This document shows, in pieces, positions 25,860-35,113 of a DNA stretch of 64,000 nucleotides. The position numbers and the translations under genes are program-made. Position 1 is the first letter of the stretch, and the number at the start of each line of letters is the position of its first letter. This stretch comes from Macrococcoides equi (GTDB lineage Bacteria > Bacillota > Bacilli > Staphylococcales > Staphylococcaceae). Below the pieces are notes generated by a model that did not search any database, was not told where the DNA came from, and saw nothing but the letters and a program-made list of their open reading frames with translations. The stretch lies in the NCBI RefSeq assembly GCF_047425865.1, contig NZ_CP179735.1; one strand, given 5' to 3'.

Positions 25860-28256
25860 TTGGAGAATGCCACTTTATTCGACAAATCTTATGTAAAAGG
25901 CACTATTAACCGCATATTGTTTCAAAATAATGATAACTTTTATACGGTTTTGAAAGCCGAAGTAATTGATACAAATGAAGATTTTGACGATGAAGTGACG
26001 GTTACAGGGTTTCTTCCGCAAATTGCTGAAGGGGATACTTATACGTTCACTGGTAAGCTGGTCACGCACGCTAAGTATGGGAAACAGCTTCAAGCTGAAA
26101 AGTTTGAAAAAGATTTACCTCAGTCAAAAGATGGAATCATCCATTATTTATCAAGCGATTTATTTAAAGGAATCGGAAAGAAGACAGCTCGTACAATTGT
26201 TGAGACACTCGGGGAAGATGCATTAAATATTATCTTAGATGATAAGTCAAGCTTAGATAAAATACCGAAGCTATCCCAGGAAAAAAAAGATTTAATTTAT
26301 AATACGATAAATGAAAACCAAGCAATCGAAAAAATTATGATTCAGCTCAATGACTGGGGATTCGGACCGCAGCTTGCAATGAAAATCTATCAGTTTTATA
26401 AAGAGGACACTGTCCGTGCGATTAAAGAATCACCTTACCAACTAGTTCTGGATATAGAAGGGATAGGATTTAATAAGGCGGACGATCTTGCAAAACATAT
26501 TGGGATTGATAACAATCACCCGGAAAGACTTAAGGCAGCACTTGTCTATGGACTTGATCAGGCATCTATACAAAATGGACATACTTATATACCGGATCAG
26601 ATATTACTGGAAACAAGCTATGAATTGCTTACCAAAAACGGTTCAGAGGTCAATCCTGATAGCCTTGTTCGTGCACTGAATGAACTATGTGAGGAAAAGA
26701 AATTCTTAGTTGAACATGAAAAAAATATATACATACCTAGTCTATTTTATTCTGAGACAAAAACCGTACAAATCTTATATCGATTGATGAATCATAAAGA
26801 TCAACTGAAAGAATTTGAACAATCTGAAGTTATGCTTGCCATTGGTGAAATTGAACAATTATTTGAAGTATCATACGCAGAAAAGCAAAAAGAAGCGTTA
26901 ATGCAGGCAATGAAAAGCAAACTAATGATTTTATCAGGTGGTCCTGGGACCGGTAAAACAACTGTCGTAAGAGGCATTGTAACGTTATATGCAGAATTAC
27001 ATGGTCTAAGTCTGGATTATAATGATTATGAGGAACAAGATTTTCCTATCGTTGTGGCTGCACCGACAGGTAGAGCTTCGAAACGCTTATATGAGTCAAC
27101 AGGTCTTGAAGCTACTACGATACATCGTTTAATTGGTTGGACGAGAGATAACAAACCGGATGATATTTTAGAAAACGAAATTACTGCTAAGCTAATCATT
27201 ATTGATGAGATGTCAATGGTTGATACTTGGTTGATGTTTCAGTTGATGAAAGCCGTTCCTAACGATGCACAAATCATCTTTGTAGGTGATCAGGATCAGT
27301 TACCGTCAGTCGGCCCTGGTCAAGTATTTAAAGATCTAATAGAATCACAAATTATTCCGCAGATCGAACTGAATGAAGTATATCGTCAACAGGAAGGTTC
27401 ATCGATTGTTGAACTCGCACACCAGATTAAACGAAACGAACCATTTGATATTACACAGCGTTATAGTGACCGTAGTTTTATTCCTTGTCATGCAGAACAA
27501 ATACCAGAGGTTATTGAAAAGGTGGTGACTTCTGCTGTAAATAAAGGATATGATATGCGTGACATTCAAGTCCTCGCCCCTATTTACCGTGGGAACGCTG
27601 GTATTCGAGCACTGAATAAAGTGTTACAAAGAATCCTCAATCCTGCAGACGATAAAAAGCGTGAAATGATTTTTGGTGAAATAGTATATCGTCACCATGA
27701 TAAAGTTCTACAGCTTGTTAATCGACCTGAAGATGGGGTGTTTAACGGTGATATCGGTGAAGTTGTCGGCATTTTTAAAGCGAATGAAAATGCGCTGAAT
27801 AAAGATGTCGTCATTGTTGATTATGACGGTAATGAAGTAACCTATACGAAAGCAGATTTAATAGAAATTACGCATGCCTATTGTTGCTCGATTCATAAAT
27901 CGCAAGGTTCAGAGTTTCCGATCGTTATTATGCCTGTTGTCAATCAGTACTATAGAATGCTTCAGAAAAATATATTATATACAGGATTAACACGTGCGAA
28001 ACAGTCTTTAATTTTCTGTGGTGATGTGAATGCATTTAATGAGGGAATTAAGCGTCTAGGGAATACCCGATTCACATCTTTCTATCAATTTTTAATGGAC
28101 TATTTTAATACAGATGAACAAAAAATAATAACCCAGGAAAATTCCTTACAAGGTTCTGTCTTACCATTTAAAGTTGGTGAGATGACTGAAGAAAATATGC
28201 ATCTCATTTCTCCGATGATTAATATGGAAGATATTTCACCATATGATTACGTTTAA
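25860..28256 (+). CDS. recD2: ATP-dependent DNA helicase RecD2
   Basis: Superfamily 1B 5'-3' helicase of 798 residues, the long form found in bacteria lacking RecBC. An N-terminal OB and helix-hairpin-helix region (GIGKKTARTIVE, near 105-116) precedes Walker A LSGGPGTGKTTV (about 360), motif II IIIDEMSMVD, motif III VGDQDQLPSVGPG, an SH3-like insertion and motifs V/VI CSIHKSQGSEFP and YTGLTRAK. It has roles in mismatch and fork repair. The start is TTG with GGAGGAA at the end of the TPR gene, so the two are cotranscribed. Confidence 0.96.
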   Translation: MENATLFDKSYVKGTINRILFQNNDNFYTVLKAEVIDTNEDFDDEVTVTGFLPQIAEGDTYTFTGKLVTHAKYGKQLQAEKFEKDLPQSKDGIIHYLSSDLFKGIGKKTARTIVETLGEDALNIILDDKSSLDKIPKLSQEKKDLIYNTINENQAIEKIMIQLNDWGFGPQLAMKIYQFYKEDTVRAIKESPYQLVLDIEGIGFNKADDLAKHIGIDNNHPERLKAALVYGLDQASIQNGHTYIPDQILLETSYELLTKNGSEVNPDSLVRALNELCEEKKFLVEHEKNIYIPSLFYSETKTVQILYRLMNHKDQLKEFEQSEVMLAIGEIEQLFEVSYAEKQKEALMQAMKSKLMILSGGPGTGKTTVVRGIVTLYAELHGLSLDYNDYEEQDFPIVVAAPTGRASKRLYESTGLEATTIHRLIGWTRDNKPDDILENEITAKLIIIDEMSMVDTWLMFQLMKAVPNDAQIIFVGDQDQLPSVGPGQVFKDLIESQIIPQIELNEVYRQQEGSSIVELAHQIKRNEPFDITQRYSDRSFIPCHAEQIPEVIEKVVTSAVNKGYDMRDIQVLAPIYRGNAGIRALNKVLQRILNPADDKKREMIFGEIVYRHHDKVLQLVNRPEDGVFNGDIGEVVGIFKANENALNKDVVIVDYDGNEVTYTKADLIEITHAYCCSIHKSQGSEFPIVIMPVVNQYYRMLQKNILYTGLTRAKQSLIFCGDVNAFNEGIKRLGNTRFTSFYQFLMDYFNTDEQKIITQENSLQGSVLPFKVGEMTEENMHLISPMINMEDISPYDYV

Positions 28257-28257
28257 G

Positions 28258-28286
28258 TTGACGCTTGCATATCTATTCATTATAAT
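28258..28286 (+). promoter_or_regulatory. sigma-A promoter of alaS
   Basis: TTGACG (28258-28263), 17-bp spacer, TATAAT (28281-28286). Starts 2 bp after the recD2 stop. Confidence 0.85.
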
Positions 28287-28292
28287 TTAAGT

Positions 28293-28490
28293 AATTCAAT
28301 TTAAAGCTGAGTAAGTAATCACTCAAGACTTAGAGACATATCGGTTGGTGCAAGATATGCTTGATATTACTGAAGCTACTTTATCTTAATCATCTTAAAT
28401 AATTATCGAGTGATGACTTTGTCATAACTAGGGTGGTACCGCGAACACGTTCGTCCCTTTTTTGGGGAGAACGTGTATTTTATTTTTAAA
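28293..28490 (+). promoter_or_regulatory. T-box leader of alaS
   Basis: The T-box core AGGGTGGTACCGCG is at 28430-28443. The terminator pairs ACACGTTC with GAACGTGT (28446-28477 region), followed by a T-rich tail. Stem I carries AGAGA, GGTTGGTGCAA and the specifier context GAA-GCT-AC, with the Ala codon GCT at 28375-28377. The base after TGG is T, matching the A73 discriminator of tRNA-Ala. Uncharged tRNA-Ala should promote read-through. Confidence 0.95.
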
Positions 28491-28503
28491 GGAGAAGATA
28501 TTA

Positions 28504-31128
28504 ATGAAACGATTGACAGCAGCTGAAATTAGACAAATGTATTTAGACTTTTTTGTAGAGAAAGGACATATGATTGAACCATCAGCACCTCTGGTTCCGA
28601 TAGACGACGACACGTTACTATGGATTAACTCAGGGGTAGCAACATTAAAAAAATATTTTGATGGCCGTGTCATTCCTAAAAATCCGAGAATTACGAATGC
28701 ACAAAAATCTATTCGTACAAATGATATTGAAAATGTAGGATTTACAGCTCGTCACCATACATTTTTTGAAATGCTAGGAAACTTCTCGATTGGGGATTAC
28801 TTCAAAAAAGAAGCGATTCTTTTTGCATGGGAATTCTTAACGAGTGAAAAATGGATGGCGATCGAACCTGAAAAGTTATATGTTACAATCCATCCTGAGG
28901 ATACAGAAGCATATGATTTATGGGTAAATGAAATTGGTTTAACAGATGACCGTATAACACGTATTGAAGGTAACTTCTGGGATATCGGTGAAGGGCCAAG
29001 TGGTCCTAATACAGAAATTTTCTATGATCGTGGAGAGACTTACGGTAAAGAAGATCCAGCAGAAGAGATGTATCCTGGTGGAGAAAATGAACGATATTTA
29101 GAAGTATGGAATTTAGTATTCTCTGAATTTAACCATAATCCAGACCATACGTATTCACCTTTACCTAAGCAAAACATAGATACTGGGATGGGGCTCGAGC
29201 GTATGGCTTCTATATCTCAAGATGTGCCGACGAACTACGATACGGATCTATTCATGCCTATAATTGAACAAACAGAAGCAATTTCTGGTAAAAAATATCG
29301 TGTGAATAAAGAAGATGATATTGCCTTTAAAGTTATCGCTGATCATATACGTACAGTAAGTTTTGCAATTGGTGATGGCGCGCTACCATCAAATGAAGGT
29401 CGTGGATATGTATTACGCCGTTTATTACGTCGTGCAGTCCGATTCGCTCAAAAACTTGATATCAATCAGCCATTTATGTATGAACTTGTCGATACGGTAG
29501 CTGGCATTATGAAACCATACTATCCTGATGTTGATAAAAATAAAGATTTTATTAAAAAAGTCATTAAATCTGAAGAAGAACGCTTCCATGAAACATTAGA
29601 AGAAGGATTAGTACAATTTAATGCATTAAAAGACGCAGCGAAACAAACCGATAATCAGTTAAAAGGTGAAGACGTCTTTAAACTATATGACACTTTTGGA
29701 TTCCCTGTTGAATTAACAGAAGAATTGGCCCAGGAAGCGGGTGTAGAGGTTGATCACGAAGGATTCGAGGTTGCAATGGAAGCACAGCGTACACGAGCAC
29801 GTGAATCTCGTCAAAAAACACAAAGTATGCAGGTGCAAAGTGAAGTTTTATCTAGCCTTACTATGCCAAGTAAGTTTGTGGGATATGAAAGACTTTCAAA
29901 TGCAACTGAAGTTTTAGCAATCATAGAGAATGGTGAAAGTGTAACAACATCAAAAGAAGATGTGATTCAGTTTATTTTAGCAGAGACACCTTTCTATGCA
30001 GTAAGTGGTGGACAAGTTGCTGATACCGGCGTAATAACTAATGATGACTTTGAAATTGAAGTTACAGAAGTAACGAAAGCACCAAACGGTCAAAACTTGC
30101 ATACAGGTACAGTTCGTTTCGGAAAAGTTACAGTAGGTGCTAAAGTAAATACTCAAGTAGATCCTAATTTCAGAACGTTTGTCATTAAGAATCATAGTGC
30201 AACACACTTAATGCATCAAGCTTTAAAAGATGTATTAGGCACACATGTCAATCAAGCAGGTTCATTAGTCACACCAGAACGTTTACGTTTTGATTTCTCT
30301 CATTTTGGTCCTGTAACAGAAGAGGAAATAGCAACAATTGAACAAATCGTTAATGAAAAAATATGGGCGAACTTACCTGTTGAAATAAATGAAATGCCAA
30401 TTAAAGAAGCAAAAGCAAAAGGTGCGATGGCATTATTTGGTGAAAAATATGGTGATATTGTTCGCGTTGTAGAAATGAGCGATTATTCAATTGAATTATG
30501 TGGTGGAGTACATGTACGCAATACGGGTGAAATTGGACTGTTTAAAATTGTTTCAGAATCTGGAACAGGTGCAGGTGTCAGACGTATAGAAGCGGTCACT
30601 AGCAAAGCTGCGTTTGAATATTTATCAGAATTCCAGAATACAGTTCAAACCATTTTACCGAAAGTTAAAGTTAAGCAGAAAGAACAATTGGTAAATAAGG
30701 TTGACGAGTTAATGTCTATGTTACGTCAACAGGATAAAAAGATTACTGATTTAAATAAGGAAGTTGCAACCCTTAAAATGGGCGATATAACAGATCAGGT
30801 AGAAGAGATTAATGGTTTAAAAGTTTTAGCTGTTCAGGTTGAAGCAAACGATAACAAGATGTTACGTGAATTAATGGATGATTATAAATCAAAATTACAA
30901 GATACAATTATTTTCATCACGGCAGCTAGTGATAAATTAATCTATATGGCAAGTGTTCCTAAAAATCTTGTATCTCAAATAAAGGCTGGAGATATTATTA
31001 AAGGTGTTGCGGATGCTACTGGTGGTAAAGGTGGCGGTCGCCCGGATTCGGCACAAGGTGCTGCAAATGATTCATCGGGTGTTACAACAGCATTACAATT
31101 CGTTAAGGACTATATTAATACATTGTAA
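28504..31128 (+). CDS. alaS: alanyl-tRNA synthetase
   Basis: Class IIa-like synthetase of 874 residues. The catalytic core has FVEKGHMIEPSAPLVP, the INSGVATLKKYF segment and TARHHTFFEMLGNFSIGDYF. The editing domain has NHSATHLMHQAL and the zinc motif CGGVHVRNTGEIG. A C-terminal oligomerisation/C-Ala domain ends with TGGKGGGRPDSAQG. The ATG at 28504 follows AAAGGAG; an in-frame extension upstream runs through the T-box terminator and is not real. Confidence 0.98.
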   Translation: MKRLTAAEIRQMYLDFFVEKGHMIEPSAPLVPIDDDTLLWINSGVATLKKYFDGRVIPKNPRITNAQKSIRTNDIENVGFTARHHTFFEMLGNFSIGDYFKKEAILFAWEFLTSEKWMAIEPEKLYVTIHPEDTEAYDLWVNEIGLTDDRITRIEGNFWDIGEGPSGPNTEIFYDRGETYGKEDPAEEMYPGGENERYLEVWNLVFSEFNHNPDHTYSPLPKQNIDTGMGLERMASISQDVPTNYDTDLFMPIIEQTEAISGKKYRVNKEDDIAFKVIADHIRTVSFAIGDGALPSNEGRGYVLRRLLRRAVRFAQKLDINQPFMYELVDTVAGIMKPYYPDVDKNKDFIKKVIKSEEERFHETLEEGLVQFNALKDAAKQTDNQLKGEDVFKLYDTFGFPVELTEELAQEAGVEVDHEGFEVAMEAQRTRARESRQKTQSMQVQSEVLSSLTMPSKFVGYERLSNATEVLAIIENGESVTTSKEDVIQFILAETPFYAVSGGQVADTGVITNDDFEIEVTEVTKAPNGQNLHTGTVRFGKVTVGAKVNTQVDPNFRTFVIKNHSATHLMHQALKDVLGTHVNQAGSLVTPERLRFDFSHFGPVTEEEIATIEQIVNEKIWANLPVEINEMPIKEAKAKGAMALFGEKYGDIVRVVEMSDYSIELCGGVHVRNTGEIGLFKIVSESGTGAGVRRIEAVTSKAAFEYLSEFQNTVQTILPKVKVKQKEQLVNKVDELMSMLRQQDKKITDLNKEVATLKMGDITDQVEEINGLKVLAVQVEANDNKMLRELMDDYKSKLQDTIIFITAASDKLIYMASVPKNLVSQIKAGDIIKGVADATGGKGGGRPDSAQGAANDSSGVTTALQFVKDYINTL

Positions 31129-31152
31129 TTAAAAAATGTTTTATAGTATGAT
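31123..31152 (+). promoter_or_regulatory. probable promoter of ireB-ruvX
   Basis: TTGTAA (31123-31128, overlapping the alaS stop), 18-bp spacer, TATGAT (31147-31152). Confidence 0.6.
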
Positions 31153-31189
31153 AATATTGAATAAATGTCATACAAAGGAGTGTATTACA

Positions 31190-31459
31190 GTGGAAAATTT
31201 AGATAAGACAATGAAGTTCAATTTTGATGAATTGCCGAAAGAAGAGGTTAGAACGGTATTATTAAATGTTTATAATACGTTAGAAGAAAGAGGCTACAGC
31301 CCAATCAATCAAATCGTCGGATATTTATTATCTGGTGATCCAGCATATATACCAAGACATAACGATGCACGTAATCAAATCAGAAGACTTGATCGCGATG
31401 ATATTATGGAGCAATTAGTATCAAGTTATATTCAGACTGAGAAAAAAGGACATGAATAA
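31190..31459 (+). CDS. ireB: IreB family protein (UPF0297, YrzL)
   Basis: Small acidic cytosolic protein of 89 residues, VENLDKTMKFNFDE onward, with the family-typical ALxERGYxPINQIVGYLLSGDPAYI segment (here split as LEERGYSPINQIV and GYLLSGDPAYIPRH). In Enterococcus, IreB is a substrate of the Ser/Thr kinase IreK in cephalosporin resistance. GTG at 31190 is the start because AAAGGAG lies 9 nt upstream and upstream codons cover the promoter. It overlaps ruvX by 8 bp. Confidence 0.92.
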   Translation: MENLDKTMKFNFDELPKEEVRTVLLNVYNTLEERGYSPINQIVGYLLSGDPAYIPRHNDARNQIRRLDRDDIMEQLVSSYIQTEKKGHE

Positions 31460-31871
31460 AGTTATAGGATTAGATGTTGGATCAAAAACGATTGGTGTCG
31501 CACTAAGTGACGCAATGGGATGGACTGCACAAGGTCTTACTACACTCCACATCGATGAAGAAAATAATAAGTTTGGTCTCGACGAACTTAAAAAAATCAT
31601 TGATGAAAACAATGTTGATACTGCTGTAATAGGTTTACCAAAGAACATGAATAATTCAGTAGGTCCAAGAGGAGAAGCTTCTCTCAGATTTAGTGAATTG
31701 TTGAAAAGTGTTTGTCCTGCGATTACAATAGTAATGTGGGATGAACGCTTATCCACAGTTGGGGCTGAAAGAACACTTCTGGAAGCGGATGTTTCCCGTA
31801 AGAAAAGAAAACAGGTTATTGATAAGATGGCAGCAGTTTTTATATTGCAAGGATATTTAAATTCAAAATAA
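31452..31871 (+). CDS. ruvX: Holliday-junction-resolvase-like nuclease RuvX/YqgF
   Basis: RNase H-fold protein of 139 residues: the N-terminal IGLDVGSKTIGVALSD supplies the first catalytic Asp, AVIGLPKNMNNSVGPR is the family middle motif, and WDERLSTVGAER carries the further acidic residues. Members process 16S rRNA ends or resolve junctions; which applies in this organism is not certain. It overlaps ireB by 8 bp and precedes the DUF1292 gene, as in Bacillus (yrzL-yrrK-yrzB). Confidence 0.95.
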   Translation: MNKVIGLDVGSKTIGVALSDAMGWTAQGLTTLHIDEENNKFGLDELKKIIDENNVDTAVIGLPKNMNNSVGPRGEASLRFSELLKSVCPAITIVMWDERLSTVGAERTLLEADVSRKKRKQVIDKMAAVFILQGYLNSK

Positions 31872-31885
31872 AAAGGATGATTATA

Positions 31886-32203
31886 ATGACAGAAGAAATG
31901 AACAATCAAGAAACTTTAGATATTAATGAAGAAGTTGAATTACTTGAATTATACGATGAAGAGGGTAATCAAGTTTTATACCGAAAACTAGTTAGTTTTA
32001 GACATCCTGGTTTCGAAAAAGAATATGTTATCTTAGCTGAAGAAGGCTCAGATGAAGATGAGGAAATTGAATTAATTCCAATGATTAATGTCCCAGATAA
32101 TGAAGGTGACGGTGGTAAATTAGTGCCAATCGAAACAGATGAAGAATGGGATATGATTGAAGAATTTGTAAATACAAACTTTGATGAAGAGGAAGAGCTT
32201 TAA
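31886..32203 (+). CDS. DUF1292 family acidic protein (YrzB)
   Basis: The 105-residue highly acidic protein contains ELLELYDEEGNQVLYRKL, FEKEYVILAEEGSDEDEEIELIPM and a C-terminal EEWDMIEEFVNT, the DUF1292 pattern. Its function is unknown; it is conserved between yqgF and mltG in Firmicutes. The ATG at 31886 is preferred over 31877, because AAAAGG abuts the latter. Confidence 0.92.
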   Translation: MTEEMNNQETLDINEEVELLELYDEEGNQVLYRKLVSFRHPGFEKEYVILAEEGSDEDEEIELIPMINVPDNEGDGGKLVPIETDEEWDMIEEFVNTNFDEEEEL

Positions 32204-32222
32204 TATTTAAAGGAGTTAAGAT

Positions 32223-33356
32223 ATGAATAATAGAAATAAGGAAATTAGAGATTCTAAATCTTTCTCTAAGCTTCTTTCTTCTATCATTATTGGTTTGATT
32301 TTGATAGGCATTTTCGTTTTAGCAATTGGAAGTTTCTTCTATATTAACTCGAGCCAAAAGCCTCTGAATCCAGATGATAAGTCAACAACTAAAATTGAAG
32401 TATTACCTGGTGAATCAGCAACGATGATCGGAGAAAAATTAGAAAAAGAAAAAATTATAAAAAATAGTACGATGTTTAAATACTATTTAAAGTTTAATAA
32501 TATTTCGAATTTCCAGGCTGGAAGTTATGAATTATCACCTTCGATGACTTTTAAACAAATTGCAAAAAGTCTTCAAAAAGGTGAAGTCTATATTCCTGTT
32601 GTTTTTAAAATGAATATACCTGAAGGAATTACTATTGAACAAATTGCCGATATTGTAGCAAAGAAGACAAGTATTACAAAAGAAGATTTTCTACGTGAAG
32701 TAAATGATCCTAAGTTTATTAAAAAGATGCAAAAGAAACATCCAAAGTTAATTACAAAAGATGTATTTAATAAGGATATTAAATATCCTCTTGAAGGTTA
32801 TTTATTCCCTGCTACATATGACTTTACTGAAAAGAATCCTTCAGTTGAAGAAATTGTAGAAAAGATGTTAAATGCTACACAAGAAAATGCATTTCCACTG
32901 TGGGATAAATATGGAGGCATTCTCCTTAAAGAAGAAGGTAAAGAAAGACGATTAAGTTTCCATGAATTCCTTACTTTTTCATCTCTAGTTGAACGTGAAG
33001 CTTCTGGATTAACGGATCGAGCAAAAATTGCTTCTGTATTTATTAATCGTATGGAAGAAAATCCACCGATGCCATTACAGACGGATCCAACTGTATTGTA
33101 TGCGCTTGGACGACATAAAGCAGTGACTTATGAATCAGACTTAAAGGTCGATTCTCCGTATAATACTTATATTAATACTGGTTTACCACCTGGTCCTATT
33201 GCAACAAGTGGTAAAGAATCAATGGAAAGTGTACTTAATCCGGCAAAAACTGATTATTTATATTTCCTTGCTGCAAAAGATGGGAAAAACTATTTCTCAA
33301 AAACTTATGATGAACATTTAAAGTTAAAAGCAGAACATATAGATAGTCAGCAATAG
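32223..33356 (+). CDS. mltG: endolytic murein transglycosylase MltG
   Basis: Single-pass membrane protein of 377 residues that cleaves nascent glycan strands and is thought to terminate their elongation. A cytoplasmic N-tail is followed by one helix (about 18-42), a LysM-like domain and the YceG catalytic domain. The catalytic Glu is in SSLVEREASG (about 255-264); IASVFINRMEENPPMPLQTDPTV and YNTYINTGLPPGPI are family motifs. AAAGGAG precedes the start. Confidence 0.96.
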   Translation: MNNRNKEIRDSKSFSKLLSSIIIGLILIGIFVLAIGSFFYINSSQKPLNPDDKSTTKIEVLPGESATMIGEKLEKEKIIKNSTMFKYYLKFNNISNFQAGSYELSPSMTFKQIAKSLQKGEVYIPVVFKMNIPEGITIEQIADIVAKKTSITKEDFLREVNDPKFIKKMQKKHPKLITKDVFNKDIKYPLEGYLFPATYDFTEKNPSVEEIVEKMLNATQENAFPLWDKYGGILLKEEGKERRLSFHEFLTFSSLVEREASGLTDRAKIASVFINRMEENPPMPLQTDPTVLYALGRHKAVTYESDLKVDSPYNTYINTGLPPGPIATSGKESMESVLNPAKTDYLYFLAAKDGKNYFSKTYDEHLKLKAEHIDSQQ

Positions 33357-33363
33357 CTATTAT

Positions 33364-33399
33364 TTCACCCCAATCTAATGAATGTTAGATTGGGGTGAA
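33364..33399. terminator. perfect palindrome after mltG
   Basis: TTCACCCCAATCTAA / TTAGATTGGGGTGAA, 15-bp perfect stem with loop TGAATG. No T-run follows, so termination would be weak or depend on other factors. A hairpin with the same CCCCAATC/GATTGGGG arms occurs at 38378-38404. Confidence 0.6.
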
Positions 33400-33441
33400 T
33401 CATTAATGTGTATATAATTTATTAAGAGTGTAAAATGACTA

Positions 33442-33470
33442 TTACATTTTTAGTGAAACTATGATACAAT
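33442..33470 (+). promoter_or_regulatory. extended -10 promoter of the trmR operon
   Basis: TTACAT (33442-33447), 17-bp spacer, TACAAT (33465-33470) preceded by TGA, giving an extended -10. Start near 33477. Confidence 0.7.
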
Positions 33471-33494
33471 ATCATGAAAATAAAAAAAGACATC

Positions 33495-33522
33495 TACCAG
33501 CCTATAAGGTTGGTAATTTTTT
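33495..33522 (+). terminator. leader terminator upstream of trmR (possible attenuator)
   Basis: Stem TACCAGCC / GGTTGGTA (one G-T pair), loop TATAA, then ATTTTTT. It lies about 20 nt downstream of the predicted transcript start and 20 nt before the trmR start codon, so transcripts from the promoter at 33442 must pass it. Confidence 0.7.
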
Positions 33523-33541
33523 CGTTAAAGGATTGTTTTAA

Positions 33542-34177
33542 TTGATAAAAGAAGATACATATATTAGTAGGTTAAATCCAGTAAATGAAATTGACGATTT
33601 GATTGCTATAGCTAAAGAAAAAGATGTACCCATCATGGATAAAATATCTGTTGAATTCGTCAAACAATTAATTAGGATTCATCAATCTAAGCATGTACTT
33701 GAAATTGGTACTGCAATAGGATATAGTGCGCTGCACTTTACGTCTGTAAATCCAGATGTTCATGTAACGACAATTGAGCGTAATGAAGAAATGTATGACT
33801 ATGCAATGAGCAATAGTGAATTATTTAAAAGAACAGATCAATTAAGGATTGTTTTCAAAGATGCTCTAGAGGCATTTTATGACGTTAATGATAAGGAGTA
33901 TGATATATTATTTATCGATGCTGCCAAAGCTCAATCTATGAAGTTTTTTGAGCTATATAGTCCTCTTGTACGACGTGGAGGATTAATCATTACTGACAAT
34001 ATTCTTTATCATGATTTTGTTGGTAATATTGAGATTGTCAGAAGTCGAAATATTAAGCAGATGGTTAGAAAAATTGAAAAATATAATCAATGGTTAAGTG
34101 AAAATAATGACTACGATACTAATTTTATCGATATCGGTGATGGAATGAGTATCTCAGTGAAAAATAAAGGAGTTTAA
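33542..34177 (+). CDS. trmR: tRNA 5-hydroxyuridine O-methyltransferase TrmR (YrrM)
   Basis: SAM-dependent O-methyltransferase of the caffeoyl-CoA/catechol family, 211 residues. The SAM site is VLEIGTAIGYSALHF (about 54-68), with metal-binding DILFIDAAKAQ and ITDNILYHDFVG. In Bacillus, YrrM methylates ho5U34 to mo5U34 in tRNA, and the following two U32 genes make the ho5U substrate, so the context fits. It has a TTG start 10 nt after AAAGGA; stop and next ATG are 1 bp apart. Confidence 0.9.
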   Translation: MIKEDTYISRLNPVNEIDDLIAIAKEKDVPIMDKISVEFVKQLIRIHQSKHVLEIGTAIGYSALHFTSVNPDVHVTTIERNEEMYDYAMSNSELFKRTDQLRIVFKDALEAFYDVNDKEYDILFIDAAKAQSMKFFELYSPLVRRGGLIITDNILYHDFVGNIEIVRSRNIKQMVRKIEKYNQWLSENNDYDTNFIDIGDGMSISVKNKGV

Positions 34178-34178
34178 C

Positions 34179-35102
34179 ATGACGGAACTATTAGTTACAC
34201 CAAAATCAATCACACATATACATGAATTAATTGCTGCAGGAGCTGACGCATTTGTAATTGGAGAACAGCAATTTGGATTACGATTAGCTGGAGAATTTAA
34301 TCGTGAAGATTTAAAAGAAGCGATTCAACTTATCCAAAAACATAATAAGAAAGTTTATGTTGCAGTCAATGGTCTTTTTCACAACGAACATTTAGCAGCA
34401 GTTGAAGACTATATGAAATACCTGCATGAAGTTAAACCTGATGCTATATTGTTTGGGGATCCTGCAATAGTAATGTATGAAAGAGAATTAGGCAATACCA
34501 TTCCTTTGCAATGGAATCAGGAAACATTAGTTACAAATCACTTTCAGGTAAATTACTGGGGAGACCGAGGTGCAAATCGTGCTGTCCTCGCACGTGAGCT
34601 ATCTCTTGACGAAGTAATCAATATTAAAAAGCACAGTAATATAGCCATAGAGGTTCAGGTACATGGTATGACGTGTATGTTTCAGTCAAAACGTAAATTA
34701 TTAGGTAACTACTTCTTATTCCAGGAAAAAGCGATGAAGATTGAAAACCGTGAAATTAAAGATGAGATGTTACTTTATGATGAAGAGCGTAATAATAAAT
34801 ATCCTATTTTTGAAGATTATAACGGCACGCATATTATGAGTCCAAACGACATTTGTGTAATCGAAGAATTAGAAGAATTGATTGAAGCAGGTATTGATTC
34901 ATTCAAGATAGATGGTGTGCTTCATACAGAAGAGTATATTACTACGGTAACGAAAGCATATAGACAAGCAATTGATTTATACAATGAAGATGTGGACGCC
35001 TATGAAGATGCTAAATTTGATTTAGTAGATATGATTGAAGAAATTCAACCGGAGCATCGCCCACTTGACCAAGGATTCTTATTTAAACAAACTGTATATT
35101 AA
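34179..35102 (+). CDS. trhP1: U32 family tRNA hydroxylation protein TrhP1 (YrrN)
   Basis: The 307-residue peptidase-U32-family protein, DAFVIGEQQFGLRLAGEFN onward, with HGMTCMFQSKRKLLGNYF and IDSFKIDGVL. In Bacillus this protein, with TrhP2, is required for prephenate-dependent hydroxylation of U34 in tRNA; despite the family name it is not thought to act as a protease there. It is the shorter paralogue and lacks the Cys-rich CCQSC motif of the next gene. Transcribed with trmR and trhP2. Confidence 0.9.
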   Translation: MTELLVTPKSITHIHELIAAGADAFVIGEQQFGLRLAGEFNREDLKEAIQLIQKHNKKVYVAVNGLFHNEHLAAVEDYMKYLHEVKPDAILFGDPAIVMYERELGNTIPLQWNQETLVTNHFQVNYWGDRGANRAVLARELSLDEVINIKKHSNIAIEVQVHGMTCMFQSKRKLLGNYFLFQEKAMKIENREIKDEMLLYDEERNNKYPIFEDYNGTHIMSPNDICVIEELEELIEAGIDSFKIDGVLHTEEYITTVTKAYRQAIDLYNEDVDAYEDAKFDLVDMIEEIQPEHRPLDQGFLFKQTVY

Positions 35103-35113
35103 GGAATGATTTG

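Noticed and set aside
33364..33399. Riboswitch or attachment site at the palindrome after mltG
   Set aside because: It is a simple perfect hairpin with no aptamer-like conserved core and no integrase or duplicated sequence nearby.
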